In this document: positions 1-8,545 of the stretch, piece by piece | Layout: every line of letters starts with the position of its first letter | Position numbering within the stretch: the stretch's first letter is position 1 | NCBI GenBank assembly: GCA_035539175.1 | Contig: DATLIY010000008.1 | Location: 620,001 to 684,000 of the forward strand | Source: Acidisarcina sp. | Lineage (GTDB): Bacteria; Acidobacteriota; Terriglobia; Terriglobales; Acidobacteriaceae | Length of the DNA: 64,000 nt | Direction of reading: 5' to 3' | Position numbers and translations under genes: made by a program | Notes under the pieces: generated by a model | Seen by the model: only the letters and a program-made list of their open reading frames with translations | Told to the model about the DNA's origin: nothing | Database searches by the model: none

Positions 1-583
1 CCAGGTAGATGAAGACGCTTTTTGCAATCTGCGCGATCGATACGTGGACCACCATTCCGTGCAGGCCCAGCTTTGCGGGCAGCACGGTAATGAAGATCCA
101 CGCATAGAGCGAATAGAAGAGGACCTGGAAGACGGAATTAAACGCCACCAGCCCGGCGGCATACTCCGTATCGCCCTTCGCCAGTTCGTTCCACACGATC
201 ACCATGGCGATGCAGCGCGCGAGCCCAATCATAATCAGCCCGGCCATGTACTCCGGATAGCCGCGGAGGAAGACCACCGCCAGCACAAACATCAGGATTG
301 GCCCGATGACCCAGTTCTGCAAGAGCGACAGCCCAAGGACCCGCTTGTTGCGGAAGACCTCGTGCAGCTCCTCATACCGCACCTTGGTAAAGGGCGGATA
401 CATCATCAGGATCAAGCCAATGGCAATCGGAATCGAGGTTGTGCCGAAGCTGAAGCGATTCAGAAACGGAACGATGCCCGGCGCAAGCCAGCCGGCAGCC
501 ACGCCGACGAGCATCGCGGCAAAGATCCATGCCGTCAGGTAGCGATCCAGAAATCCCAGTCTGCGTGTCGCAGTCTCTGCCAT
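1..583 (-). CDS. acr3: ACR3-family arsenite efflux permease (3' end outside window)
   Basis: Inner-membrane arsenite exporter; only the first 194 codons are in the window and the gene continues past base 1. The visible part starts [19 protein letters not shown] and carries successive hydrophobic helices plus the ACR3 signature around [19 protein letters not shown], whose cysteine is the residue known to be needed for transport in this family. The start at 583 lies 10 bases after the arsM stop, so the two are almost certainly one transcript (marR-arsM-acr3). ACR3 rather than ArsB is supported by the RCIAMVxVWN motif. The longer plus-strand frame over the same bases has no recognisable protein and is rejected. 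Confidence 0.93.
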   Translation of the reverse strand, partial: MAETATRRLGFLDRYLTAWIFAAMLVGVAAGWLAPGIVPFLNRFSFGTTSIPIAIGLILMMYPPFTKVRYEELHEVFRNKRVLGLSLLQNWVIGPILMFVLAVVFLRGYPEYMAGLIMIGLARCIAMVIVWNELAKGDTEYAAGLVAFNSVFQVLFYSLYAWIFITVLPAKLGLHGMVVHVSIAQIAKSVFIYL

Positions 584-593
584 GTCGCGCCTC

Positions 594-1424
594 TTACTTT
601 CTGCCATGCAGCTTGATGGAGACGACTGCCTCTGCCGCCTGCCGAACCAGCTTGTCGGGATTCTTCAGCGAAGCCACCGAGACAGTCGATCCGCAGCAGG
701 AGGTCCTGCCCTCGCCAAAACCCTCTGGCGCCAGCACCTTCACCAGGTCCGAGCCATAGGCCATGCGCGGAATCGAGAGATCATGCAGCCCCGCCGCCAG
801 GGCAGTGCTCAGATAGTCCGTCAGCAGGCTGGCCCCGGAGATGCAGCCCACGTAGGCGCTGATGTCCTTGGCAACCGCCTCGGGCAACTGCTTCAGCAGC
901 ACAATGTCGCTCACCGCGAAACGCCCGCCCGGCTTCAGCACGCGCGCAATTTCACGGAAGACGGCAGGCTTGTCCGGCGACAGATTGATGACGCAGTTGC
1001 TGATGACATAATCCACCGACGCGCTCTCGATGGGCAGATTCTCGATAAAACCCTTGCGGAACTCCACGTTCGTTGCGCCGCGCTTCTCCGCGTTCTGCCG
1101 CGCCAGGGCCAGCATGTCGTCCGTCATATCGACGCCGATCACGCGGCCTGTTGGGCCTACGCGATTCCACGCAAGAAAGGCATCGAAGCCCGCGCCGGAG
1201 CCCAGATCGACGACCGTCATTCCCGGAGCGAGCTCGGTCAGTGCCAGAGGATTACCGCAGCCGAGACCAAGATTGGCATCCCCCGCCAAGGCCAATTCTT
1301 CCTCGCTATAGCCAATGGACTTGGCTACATCCGCCACCGGGGCCGCACAGCAGGAGGATTCCCCGCGAGCAACCGCGGCATAGTGCTCTTCCACAGCAGT
1401 AGTAAGCATCGCGTTGTCTGTCAT
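594..1424 (-). CDS. arsM: Arsenite S-adenosylmethionine methyltransferase
   Basis: Methylates trivalent arsenic with SAM. The 276-residue protein has the SAM-binding motif [11 protein letters not shown] near residue 72 and VIGVDM near 95, and the conserved thiols of ArsM: C56 (GLGCGNP), C144 (ISNCVINL) and C194 (YVGCISGA), with extra CC pairs at 25-26 and 243-244. I chose the ATG at 1424 (MTDNAMLTT) because a GAGGAGA ribosome site lies just upstream and it overlaps the regulator stop by ATGA; an upstream in-frame start at 1478 would add 18 unconserved residues. Translation is probably coupled to the upstream regulator. The downstream neighbour is the arsenite permease. Confidence 0.95.
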   Translation of the reverse strand: MTDNAMLTTAVEEHYAAVARGESSCCAAPVADVAKSIGYSEEELALAGDANLGLGCGNPLALTELAPGMTVVDLGSGAGFDAFLAWNRVGPTGRVIGVDMTDDMLALARQNAEKRGATNVEFRKGFIENLPIESASVDYVISNCVINLSPDKPAVFREIARVLKPGGRFAVSDIVLLKQLPEAVAKDISAYVGCISGASLLTDYLSTALAAGLHDLSIPRMAYGSDLVKVLAPEGFGEGRTSCCGSTVSVASLKNPDKLVRQAAEAVVSIKLHGRK

Positions 1425-1918
1425 TCCGTCTCCTCGATTCTTGTCAGTTTTGCTACCGGTGCGTTCAGCGCGCAGCAACCGGCCGATTCAATTGCTGTGT
1501 TCAGGATTTGCAGCGCGCTCAGGACCTCCGTTCGCCGCTGCTCTGGGATGGATTCCATAATCTGGCTGGTTCGCTGCCGCATCAGCCCATCGAGCTGCTT
1601 GCGCGTGCGACGGCCCTCCGCCGTGATCCGCACCAGGGCCGCGCGGCCGTCAGCCTGGGCTCCACGGACCCGCTCCACCAGTCCACGAGCCTCCAGCTTC
1701 TCCAAAATGCGCGTCATCGCGCTGGGCGTGATGCCGGAGATGGCCGCCAGATCGGTGAGGCGGGCGCCCTCCCGGGCCACCAGCGTGCGCAGAATGGCGC
1801 ATTGCCGCTGGCTCAGGCCATCGCAACAAACTTCATCGGGACCTACCTGGCCGAGGATTCGCCCCAGCCGCTCCAGCTCATCCCACCATTGTTTGGTCGC
1901 TTCGCCGCTGATATCCAT
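1421..1918 (-). CDS. MarR-family regulator heading the arsenic operon
   Basis: 165-residue winged-helix regulator; LSQRQCAILRTLVA, LTDLAAISGITPSAMTRILEKLEARGLVER and the wing with DGRAALVRIT match MarR proteins, not the usual ArsR. Cysteines at 31, 32 and 40 before the DNA-binding helices and a CC pair at 148-149 near the C terminus could bind trivalent arsenic; this is inference. Its last bases overlap the arsM start (ATGA), giving the operon marR-arsM-acr3. A perfect inverted repeat lies 24 bases upstream of the start and is a likely autoregulatory operator. Confidence 0.9.
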   Translation of the reverse strand: MDISGEATKQWWDELERLGRILGQVGPDEVCCDGLSQRQCAILRTLVAREGARLTDLAAISGITPSAMTRILEKLEARGLVERVRGAQADGRAALVRITAEGRRTRKQLDGLMRQRTSQIMESIPEQRRTEVLSALQILNTAIESAGCCALNAPVAKLTRIEETE

Positions 1919-1941
1919 GGCAAGAGACTAGGCCGATATGC

Positions 1942-1958
1942 TTGCTTGCGTCAAGCAA
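1942..1958. promoter_or_regulatory. Palindromic candidate operator for the ars MarR regulator
   Basis: Perfect 7-bp inverted repeat ttgcttg-cgt-caagcaa between the divergent marR-arsM-acr3 operon and the hydrolase at 1988. On the minus strand a TTGACG (1949-1954) inside the palindrome could be a -35 box, with TAGTCT at 1925-1930 after an 18-base spacer, so a protein bound here would block transcription. Size and symmetry suit a MarR dimer. Binding itself is inferred. Confidence 0.55.
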
Positions 1959-1987
1959 ATAAATTAAACCGCTGGTAAACTGTAGTC

Positions 1988-3244
1988 ATGTTGAAGGATC
2001 TCTATGCCCGGTGGATGTATGCGTGGGAAACCGCGCTTACAACGCGTGACTCGAACCGTGTCGTACGCCCGCTGGAGTGGGGATTTGAGTGGCTGGACGA
2101 CTTTGTGAGCAGCCAGGGGCTGGCGTGGGAGGTCTACGGCCCCTCCGGCGTGCCGCCCACGGACATGGAGGCCGCCGAGCAGTCGATGGCCGCGCTCAAC
2201 CAGGCCGTTATCGACCGCAGCGACGACTATTACGGATATACGACGCCCGAGGACTTCCGTCTGGAGGAGCGCTATCCGCAGCTCTTCCCCACCAATGTGC
2301 GCCCGGAAACTCTCGCGCTGGATGCAAAGCTGAATGAACGCGCCCGCCAGGGCAAGATGAAGCTCGCTGAGTTTCTGCGCTTTACCTCGCCGGAGCGGAC
2401 TCCCCACCCCGAGAACGATCTCGTCAATGCGCGCTGGTATCCCGCATCGCCAGAAAAGATGGCGGGCAAACCCCGGCAGGCCATGATCGTGCTGCCGCAG
2501 TGGAATGCGGACGCCTTCAGCCATAACGCACTGTGCACCTTGTTCAACCGGTTTGGTATTTCGGCGCTGCGTCTCAGCAAGCCGTATCACGACATCCGCC
2601 GTCCCGCCGAGCTTGAGCGCTCCGACTACGCCTGCAGCGCCAACATCGGCCGTACGCTCTCCGCCTGCCGTCAGGCTGTGGTGGATATACGCTCCTCCAT
2701 CGACTGGCTGGAGCGGCAGGGATATGAGCAGTTCGGAGTCCTTGGCACGTCGCTCGGCTCCTGCTATGCCTTTATCGCCGCGGCGCACGATCCACGCATC
2801 CAGGTCTGCGCCTTCAACCACGCCTCCACGTCCTTCGGAGATGTGGTCTGGACGGGCCAGAGCACCCGTCATATTCGCGCTGCATTTGAGGGTTTGGTGA
2901 CGCGGGAGAGCCTCTCCCGCCTGTGGGCCGCCGTCAGCCCCATTCACTACATGGATCGATTTGCCTCCATGCCGCGCAAAGTCCTGGTTGTCCACGGAAA
3001 GTACGATCTCACCTTCCTCAACGAGTTCTCGCTGCAGGTGGTGGAGAATTTCCGCACACGCAACATTGACTTTGTCGATCGCGAGTTGCCTTGCGGCCAC
3101 TACACGCTGGGCGAGACGCCGTTCAAGTACATGGATGGATGGGCTCTCGGCTCTTTTGTCTACAACTCCTTCAAGCACCTCGCCAGCAATCCCTACCCGG
3201 CGCAAGCCTTCGAAGCCCAGGCCGAGGAATTTGCCTCCCGCTAA
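1988..3244 (+). CDS. Alpha/beta hydrolase, ABHD18/DUF2048-like
   Basis: 418-residue cytoplasmic hydrolase-fold protein without signal peptide. The nucleophile elbow GTSLGS sits near residue 256, an Asp candidate is in VLVVHGKYDLTF and the His in LPCGHYTLGETPFKYMDGWA, giving a plausible Ser-Asp-His triad. The long N-terminal half (WFGxEWL, YPASPEKMAGKPRQAMIVLPQWNAD) resembles the ABHD18/DUF2048 group. Substrate unknown. It stands alone: divergent from the arsenic operon and convergent with tyrA, 22 bases from that gene's stop. A TAAACT element 6 bases before the ATG could be a -10 box, which would leave almost no leader. Confidence 0.85.
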   Translation: MLKDLYARWMYAWETALTTRDSNRVVRPLEWGFEWLDDFVSSQGLAWEVYGPSGVPPTDMEAAEQSMAALNQAVIDRSDDYYGYTTPEDFRLEERYPQLFPTNVRPETLALDAKLNERARQGKMKLAEFLRFTSPERTPHPENDLVNARWYPASPEKMAGKPRQAMIVLPQWNADAFSHNALCTLFNRFGISALRLSKPYHDIRRPAELERSDYACSANIGRTLSACRQAVVDIRSSIDWLERQGYEQFGVLGTSLGSCYAFIAAAHDPRIQVCAFNHASTSFGDVVWTGQSTRHIRAAFEGLVTRESLSRLWAAVSPIHYMDRFASMPRKVLVVHGKYDLTFLNEFSLQVVENFRTRNIDFVDRELPCGHYTLGETPFKYMDGWALGSFVYNSFKHLASNPYPAQAFEAQAEEFASR

Positions 3245-3266
3245 GGTCGAGGCGTATCGCTGAGCT

Positions 3267-4160
3267 TTAGGCCTGTTCCGGATCTGGCGCCACTGGCCGG
3301 CAGAGACGAAACTGATTGGCGCGCTCGAACTCCTCGCGCAGCTCGGGTGTCTTCAGGTGCTCGCGCAAGTGGGCCAGGCGCTGCTCGAGCGCCAGCAATG
3401 CAGCGGCTATGTCATCGGAGTTGGTGTGGGCAATGTCGCGCCACATGGAGTAAGGGCTGCATCCCAGCCGTGTCATCTCGCGCAAGGCGCGCCCGCCAAT
3501 GGCCCGCATATCCTCGGCAGCGCCAAACTTGTCTTCCAGCATGGCGGTAAGCGCAGTGGAAACCATCTGAGGCAGGTGGCTCACCCAGGCGCAAAGCTCA
3601 TCGTGGCGCATCGCGTCCAGCTCCATGATCCGGGAGCCAAAGCGAACGATCCACTCGCGCCACTCCGCGGCTATGGCTTGAGACTGTTCGTCCATCACGC
3701 CGGTATTGGCCGGAGTAAACAACCAGACTGCTCCGTCGAACAGCGTGGCCTCTCCGTTGGCCGCGCCGCTGACCTCTTTGCCTGCCATGGGATGCCCGGG
3801 GAGGAAGCCGGCACGGCCCGGCTGATTGAACCACCGCTGCGCGCAGACGCTGATCTTGCGCTTCGTGCTGCCAACGTCGGTGACCAGTTGACCGGGCGTA
3901 AGGCAGGCAGACAGTTGCTCCATCCATCCCACAATGGCAAACACCGGCCCACTCAGTACTACCAGGTTCGCGCCCTTCACCGCACGGGGCGCGTCAATCG
4001 CCGCGATATCGACGGCTCCCCGGCTCAAGGCAATTTGTAACTGTTTTGGATCTCTGTCCCAGCCCGTGATGGTTCCGCTGAAGCCGTGCGCCCGCAAAGC
4101 CAGACCGACTGAGGTTCCCACCAGTCCGGTGCCCAGGATCGTGATCCGTTCCATCAACAT
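3267..4160 (-). CDS. tyrA: Prephenate dehydrogenase
   Basis: NAD-dependent oxidative decarboxylation of prephenate to 4-hydroxyphenylpyruvate, the tyrosine branch. The 297-residue protein opens with the Rossmann motif ITILGTGLVGTSVGLALR, has LSGPVF, VTDVGSTKRKI, the catalytic-region GHPMAGKEVSGAANGEATLF and the helical C-terminal domain with SHLPQMVSTAL. No ACT domain or fused mutase. Start at 4160 has a GAGAG ribosome site; MERITILG at 4154 is possible and the frame upstream to 4229 lacks conservation. Last gene of the trpC-to-tyrA operon, 104 bases after aroF. Confidence 0.94.
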   Translation of the reverse strand: MLMERITILGTGLVGTSVGLALRAHGFSGTITGWDRDPKQLQIALSRGAVDIAAIDAPRAVKGANLVVLSGPVFAIVGWMEQLSACLTPGQLVTDVGSTKRKISVCAQRWFNQPGRAGFLPGHPMAGKEVSGAANGEATLFDGAVWLFTPANTGVMDEQSQAIAAEWREWIVRFGSRIMELDAMRHDELCAWVSHLPQMVSTALTAMLEDKFGAAEDMRAIGGRALREMTRLGCSPYSMWRDIAHTNSDDIAAALLALEQRLAHLREHLKTPELREEFERANQFRLCRPVAPDPEQA

Positions 4161-4264
4161 CAGCGCACTCTCACTGTTACAGATGTTTTGATTTTCGCAT
4201 GCGGCCGATCTGGAAGAGATCAGCCGCATGCCGTTTGCCTGCCCGCAATCTTTGCGGGCGCTGC

Positions 4265-5284
4265 CTATGCTACGGTTCTGCCGACTGCCGGAGCGATCAT
4301 GCGCAGCTCCCCGACCAACTTGGCGAACTGCTCAGGATAGAGCGATTGCGCGCCATCGGACAGTGCCTTATCCGGATTGGGATGGACCTCGATGATCAGG
4401 CCGTCGCAACCTGCGGCCACCGCTGCCCGCGCCATTGCAGCTACCTTGTCGCGGCGTCCGGTACCGTGCGAAGGATCCGCGATCATCGGCAGATGCGACA
4501 GCTTCTTCACCACGGGAATCGCCGAGATATCCATCGTATTCCGTGTGTAGGTCTCAAAGGTGCGGATACCGCGCTCGCAGAGCATGACGTCATAGTTGCC
4601 GCCGGCCAGAATGTACTCCGCCGAAAGCAGCAGCTCTTCGATGGTCGCCGCGCTGCCGCGCTTCAGCAGCACAGGCTTGCGCACCGTTCCCAACTCGCGC
4701 AGCAGGTTGAAGTTCTGCATGTTGCGCGCCCCTACCTGGAAGACGTCGATGTAGGGCATCATCAGCTCGATCTGCGAAATCTCCATCACTTCCGTCGTCA
4801 CCAGCAGATTGAACGCGTCCCCGGCTTCGCGCAGCAGCTTGAGCGCCTCCAGCCCCATGCCCTGGAAGGAGTAGGGCGAGCTGCGCGGCTTGAAGGCGCC
4901 TCCGCGGAGGAATTGCGCGCCCGCAGCCTTCACCTGCTCTGCGCTCTTGAAGATCTGTTCCCGCGACTCCACCGAACAGGGACCAGCCATCAACACCACC
5001 TGCTCCCCGCCAACCGAGACTCCATTGGCGAAGTGGATCACCGTACCCTCGGGCCGAAAGTCCCGCCCGGCCAGCTTGTAGGGCGAGGAGATGCGATGGG
5101 CTTTCTCCACCCCCGGCATCACTTCAAAATCAACCACGTCAAAGGAGTCCGGCGTTCCCACACCGGCAAGAATCGTCTGTACGGTGCCCGTGGTCCGGTG
5201 AACATTGAATCCAAGCCCCACCAGCTTTTCGATTACATTGTCAATCTGCTCTTCGGTGGCCTTCTGCTCCATGGCTACAATCAT
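4265..5284 (-). CDS. aroF: 3-deoxy-7-phosphoheptulonate synthase, AroA-I-beta type
   Basis: Condenses phosphoenolpyruvate and erythrose 4-phosphate, first step of the shikimate pathway. Residues 1-75 form the ferredoxin-like regulatory domain seen in the Thermotoga-type enzyme; the barrel follows with VVLMAGPCSVES, LRGGAFKPRSSPYSFQG, QVGARNMQNF, PVLLKRG, CERGIRTFE, PIIADPSHGTG-like PMIADPSHGTGRRD and the metal-binding EVHPNPDKALSDG. 339 residues is the normal length for this type. The start overlaps the stop of the chorismate mutase gene (ATGA), so the pair is translationally coupled; in related bacteria mutase and synthase interact for feedback control, which is only inferred here. Confidence 0.95.
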   Translation of the reverse strand: MIVAMEQKATEEQIDNVIEKLVGLGFNVHRTTGTVQTILAGVGTPDSFDVVDFEVMPGVEKAHRISSPYKLAGRDFRPEGTVIHFANGVSVGGEQVVLMAGPCSVESREQIFKSAEQVKAAGAQFLRGGAFKPRSSPYSFQGMGLEALKLLREAGDAFNLLVTTEVMEISQIELMMPYIDVFQVGARNMQNFNLLRELGTVRKPVLLKRGSAATIEELLLSAEYILAGGNYDVMLCERGIRTFETYTRNTMDISAIPVVKKLSHLPMIADPSHGTGRRDKVAAMARAAVAAGCDGLIIEVHPNPDKALSDGAQSLYPEQFAKLVGELRMIAPAVGRTVA

Positions 5285-5637
5285 TTGTCGTTTCCTGTCT
5301 TGCGCGACTTGTCCGCGCTGGCTGGCGCTGCCTCGCCCCTGTCCGTTGAGGCGTCAGCGGTTCTTTGAGATGCCAACTCATTCTTCTGCATCGAGCGCAT
5401 CACGTCGATGATTCGTTCGTAAATGTGAATCAGCTCCGTGTCCGGCAGCGGTCCAGTGTTCGCTTTGCGCACGTTGTCATAGATCACGCGCTCGCGACTC
5501 GGTTCATACACTGGCAGGGAGGTCATCTGCTTCAGCCTACCGATCTCAAGCGCGGCACGTGCCCGCTCGCTGATCAACCGCACAAGCTGCCGGTCCAACT
5601 CATCGATCTTTAACCGGAAATCTTCGATATCTCCCAT
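5281..5637 (-). CDS. Chorismate mutase, AroQ type
   Basis: Converts chorismate to prephenate. The 118-residue protein is an all-helical AroQ mutase: DFRLKIDELDRQLVRLISERARAALEIGRLK contains the conserved helix-1 Arg and the ERAR/K pattern, followed by PVYEPSRERVIYDNVRKAN and the C-terminal helix ELIHIYERIIDVMRSMQ. A charged Ala/Ser/Lys tail of about 30 residues follows. The ATG at 5637 begins the conserved part; the open frame runs upstream without homology. It lies 124 bases after trpA and overlaps aroF by 4 bases. Confidence 0.93.
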   Translation of the reverse strand: MGDIEDFRLKIDELDRQLVRLISERARAALEIGRLKQMTSLPVYEPSRERVIYDNVRKANTGPLPDTELIHIYERIIDVMRSMQKNELASQRTADASTDRGEAAPASADKSRKTGNDK

Positions 5638-5761
5638 GCTGTCCTCTCGAAAAAGGATGAGGCTTTCACTCTGGGTCAGGTCTGGCCCAACCGTATGTAT
5701 GCCTGCATCTTGAAGAGTTGAAATCGTCGAATACGGCACAAATGCCGCGAAAATAGCGGGG

Positions 5762-6544
5762 TTAACGGGCCGGCGCCGGCTCAACCTGGCGCAGACCCTT
5801 GATAAATCGAGCCACTGCCGCGGGAGCTTCGCCTGGCGAGGAGGCCTCAATGGTCGCCACCACTGCGCTGCCCACCACTGCTGCATCGGCAAACTCGCCG
5901 AGCGCCGCCACGTGCTCCGCATTCGATACCCCGAAGCCAACCGCGATCGGCAGATCTGTATATTTGCGCAGCTTCGTCACCAGCTCCTTCGCGTCGGAGG
6001 CAAGCGTCTTCTGCGTGCCGGTAATTCCGGTGCGCGAGATCGCATAGACAAATCCCCGGGAGGCTTCGGCAATCGCTTTCAACCGCTTCTCCGTGCTGGT
6101 GGGAGCGGCGAGGAAGATCGGCGCAAGGCCAGCGCGCTGCAGGTGTTCCAGATACTCGCCCGCCTCCTCCACAATCATGTCCGTGATCAGCACGCCGTCT
6201 ACGCCTGCGGCTGCAGCGGCTGTGCAGAAGCGCTCCAGTCCAAAGCGCAGCACGGGATTGTAGTAGGAGAAGATCACCAGGCCAGCCGCAGGCCGCTGAG
6301 CCCGCAGCTCTTTCGCCAGTTCGAGCACATCCGCCAGCCGCGTGCCGCCTGCGACCGCGCGCTCGCTGGCTCGCTGGATGACAGGCCCGTCCGCGAGTGG
6401 ATCGCTGAACGGCACACCCAGCTCCAGCACGTCCGCTCCTGCGTCAATTGCCGCCAGTGCTATCTCGCGCGTGGTGGCCACATCAGGATCGCCGGCTGTC
6501 AGGTAGATGACAAGTCCCGGCTTATTGGCAAAGCGGATCGGCAT
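5762..6544 (-). CDS. trpA: Tryptophan synthase alpha subunit
   Basis: Cleaves indole-3-glycerol phosphate to indole within the alpha2beta2 complex. The 260-residue barrel has the catalytic Glu in ADVLELGVPFSDPLADGPVIQRASERA, the second catalytic acidic residue in GVDGVLITDMIVEE, and the phosphate-binding GFGVSNAEHV and ADAAVVGSAVV. Start MPIRFANKPGLVIYLTAGDP is the family N terminus, slightly shorter than enterobacterial TrpA. It follows trpB by 7 bases. Confidence 0.97.
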   Translation of the reverse strand: MPIRFANKPGLVIYLTAGDPDVATTREIALAAIDAGADVLELGVPFSDPLADGPVIQRASERAVAGGTRLADVLELAKELRAQRPAAGLVIFSYYNPVLRFGLERFCTAAAAAGVDGVLITDMIVEEAGEYLEHLQRAGLAPIFLAAPTSTEKRLKAIAEASRGFVYAISRTGITGTQKTLASDAKELVTKLRKYTDLPIAVGFGVSNAEHVAALGEFADAAVVGSAVVATIEASSPGEAPAAVARFIKGLRQVEPAPAR

Positions 6545-6551
6545 TTCCTGC

Positions 6552-7775
6552 TCAAGCTCCTTGCAAGTTCAGTTCGCGGGCCAGGATACCCATATCCTTA
6601 TCGCCGCGACCAGAGAGGTTCACTACCAGTATGTCACGCGCAGAAAGCTTCGGGGCAATCCGAATCGCTTCGGCAACCGCATGCGCGCTCTCCAGCGCCG
6701 GCAGAATGCCCTCCGTGCGCGCCAGCCGAACCGTGGCATCCAGCGCCGCCGAGTCCGCAGCCGAGACGTACTCCGCACGGCCAGAGTCATGCAGCGCTGC
6801 GTGTTCCGGCCCGACCGAAGCGTAGTCCAGCCCGGCGGAGACCGAGTGCGTCAACGCTACCTGTCCCGCATCATCCTGCAGCACATAGGAATAGGTTCCC
6901 TGCAGCACGCCTGGGGAGCCGCCTGCAAACCGCGCCGCATGCAGGCCCAGCTTCGTGCCGCGCCCCCCGGCTTCGACTCCGATCAGGCGCACTTCCTTGT
7001 CCGGAATAAATTCGTAGAACGCGCCGATCGAGTTGGACCCGCCGCCTACGCACGCCACAATCGCGCTTGGCAGCCGGCCTTCCTTCTCCAGAATCTGCCG
7101 TTTGATCTCCTTGCCGGTGATCTTGTGGAAGTCGCGAACCATCGTCGGATAGGGATGCGCCCCCAGCACGCTGCCCAGCAGGTAGTGGGTGGTGCGCACG
7201 TTCGTCACCCAGTCGCGCATCGCTTCGTTGATCGCGTCCTTCAGAGTCTTGGAGCCGGAGCTGACGCCGCGCACCTCGGCACCCAGCAGGCGCATGCGGT
7301 AGACGTTCAGCTCCTGCCGCCGCATATCTTCTTCGCCCATGTAGACGACGCACTCCATGCCAAACAGTGCGCATACCGTCGCCGTAGCCACGCCGTGCTG
7401 GCCCGCGCCGGTCTCGGCAATGATGCGATGCTTGCCCATGCGCCGCGCCAGCAGGCCCTGCCCCAGGCAGTTGTTGATTTTGTGCGCGCCGGTGTGCAGC
7501 AGGTCTTCCCGCTTCAGGTAGATCTTTGCTCCGCCAAGCTGCTCCGTCAGCCGCTTTGCCAGGTAGAGCGGTGTCGGTCGTCCGGCATAATCCGTCAGCA
7601 GCGAATCAAGCTCCGCGTGGAATGCAGGATCGGCCTGCGCCTCGGCGTATGCCTGCTCCAGCTCCTCCAGCGCCGCCATCAGCGTCTCTGGAACGTAGCG
7701 TCCGCCGTAGGCTCCAAATCTGCCGGGCTTCGTCTCTGTATTGGCTGCATTCTTTCCCGTTGCTGGCGTCGCCAT
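6552..7775 (-). CDS. trpB: Tryptophan synthase beta subunit
   Basis: PLP enzyme joining indole and serine. 407 residues; [16 protein letters not shown] near the start, the PLP lysine in [35 protein letters not shown], and the phosphate loop [10 protein letters not shown] are all present. This is the TrpB1 form, consistent with an adjacent trpA. The first 17 residues are a non-conserved extension. It follows trpF by 57 bases, the longest gap in the trp part of the operon. Confidence 0.97.
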   Translation of the reverse strand: MATPATGKNAANTETKPGRFGAYGGRYVPETLMAALEELEQAYAEAQADPAFHAELDSLLTDYAGRPTPLYLAKRLTEQLGGAKIYLKREDLLHTGAHKINNCLGQGLLARRMGKHRIIAETGAGQHGVATATVCALFGMECVVYMGEEDMRRQELNVYRMRLLGAEVRGVSSGSKTLKDAINEAMRDWVTNVRTTHYLLGSVLGAHPYPTMVRDFHKITGKEIKRQILEKEGRLPSAIVACVGGGSNSIGAFYEFIPDKEVRLIGVEAGGRGTKLGLHAARFAGGSPGVLQGTYSYVLQDDAGQVALTHSVSAGLDYASVGPEHAALHDSGRAEYVSAADSAALDATVRLARTEGILPALESAHAVAEAIRIAPKLSARDILVVNLSGRGDKDMGILARELNLQGA

Positions 7776-7832
7776 AATCCCCTCAATCTCCCCGTCTTAA
7801 TCCCTGTCTCGATCTATCCGTGGTGGTCTTCT

Positions 7833-8543
7833 TTATCCTGAGACTTTGCCGGCTGCTGCGCTTTTCAGCTCCTCCGCAGCCCTGCGCGCCGTCGCGAGGA
7901 ACTCCCGCAAACGATCCGGATCCTTGCGCCCCGGCGACGCCTCCACACCGCTGGCAACATCCACGCCCCACGGCTGCAGCGTGGAGATAGCTTCCGCCAC
8001 GTTCTCTGGCCTTAGCCCTCCAGCGGCGATCAGGCGCAGGTGCTTGCCAGCGCGGGAAAAACTGCCGCGGGCCTCCTGCCAGTCAAAACTCACGCCGGTT
8101 CCACCCACGGCATCTGCGGTCCGCGAATCCACCAGCACGGCGTCCACCGCGTCGTTCTGGAGCAGGCTTGCAAGCTGTGCTTCCAGCCGCCCGCTCTGCA
8201 TCGGCTCTCCGTTCGGCAGCGGTTCGTAGTGGAGCACCTGCACAATCTTCAACCGGCTGGCCGAGTGCTCGCGCAGCCGCGCGGCAAGATTCGAGGCCGA
8301 GTGCAACTGCACACCCGTCAGGCCGCACTGCTCCACGGTCGATACAATTTCTTCGAAATCCGCATCGACAAAAACTCCGTACTTCTCCAAAGTCTCCGGC
8401 AGTCGGGGCGTAATGCGGCTGACTGCCTCCGCCGTCACTCGACGCGGGCTCGGCGCGAAGACGAATCCTACCGCATCCGCCCCATGGGAGGCGGCCAGTT
8501 GTGCGTCGTCCAGCGTCGTGTTGCCGCAAATCTTAATCCACAT
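7833..8543 (-). CDS. trpF: Phosphoribosylanthranilate isomerase
   Basis: Isomerises phosphoribosylanthranilate to the carboxyphenylamino deoxyribulose phosphate. 236 residues beginning MWIKICGNTTLDDA, with the catalytic Cys in KICG, GFVFAPSPRRV, VFVDADFEEI, VQLHSA, the Asp in AVLVDSR, and the phosphate-binding IAAGGLRPENV and GVDVASGVEASPGRKD. It is a separate polypeptide, not fused to TrpC, and starts 2 bases after the trpC stop. The C-terminal AEELKSAAAGKVSG tail is extra. Confidence 0.95.
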   Translation of the reverse strand: MWIKICGNTTLDDAQLAASHGADAVGFVFAPSPRRVTAEAVSRITPRLPETLEKYGVFVDADFEEIVSTVEQCGLTGVQLHSASNLAARLREHSASRLKIVQVLHYEPLPNGEPMQSGRLEAQLASLLQNDAVDAVLVDSRTADAVGGTGVSFDWQEARGSFSRAGKHLRLIAAGGLRPENVAEAISTLQPWGVDVASGVEASPGRKDPDRLREFLATARRAAEELKSAAAGKVSG

Positions 8544-8545
8544 CG

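Noticed and set aside
44-616. 190-codon plus-strand frame at the window start
   Set aside because: Covers the ACR3 permease on the other strand, which has the family motif and several membrane segments.
1964-3205. Long minus-strand open frame (413 codons) opposite the alpha/beta hydrolase
   Set aside because: No recognisable protein and no ribosome site; it mirrors the codon bias of the plus-strand hydrolase, which has a clear nucleophile elbow.
4199-5368. 389-codon plus-strand frame opposite aroF
   Set aside because: His/Arg/Leu-rich mirror of a real gene; no homology.
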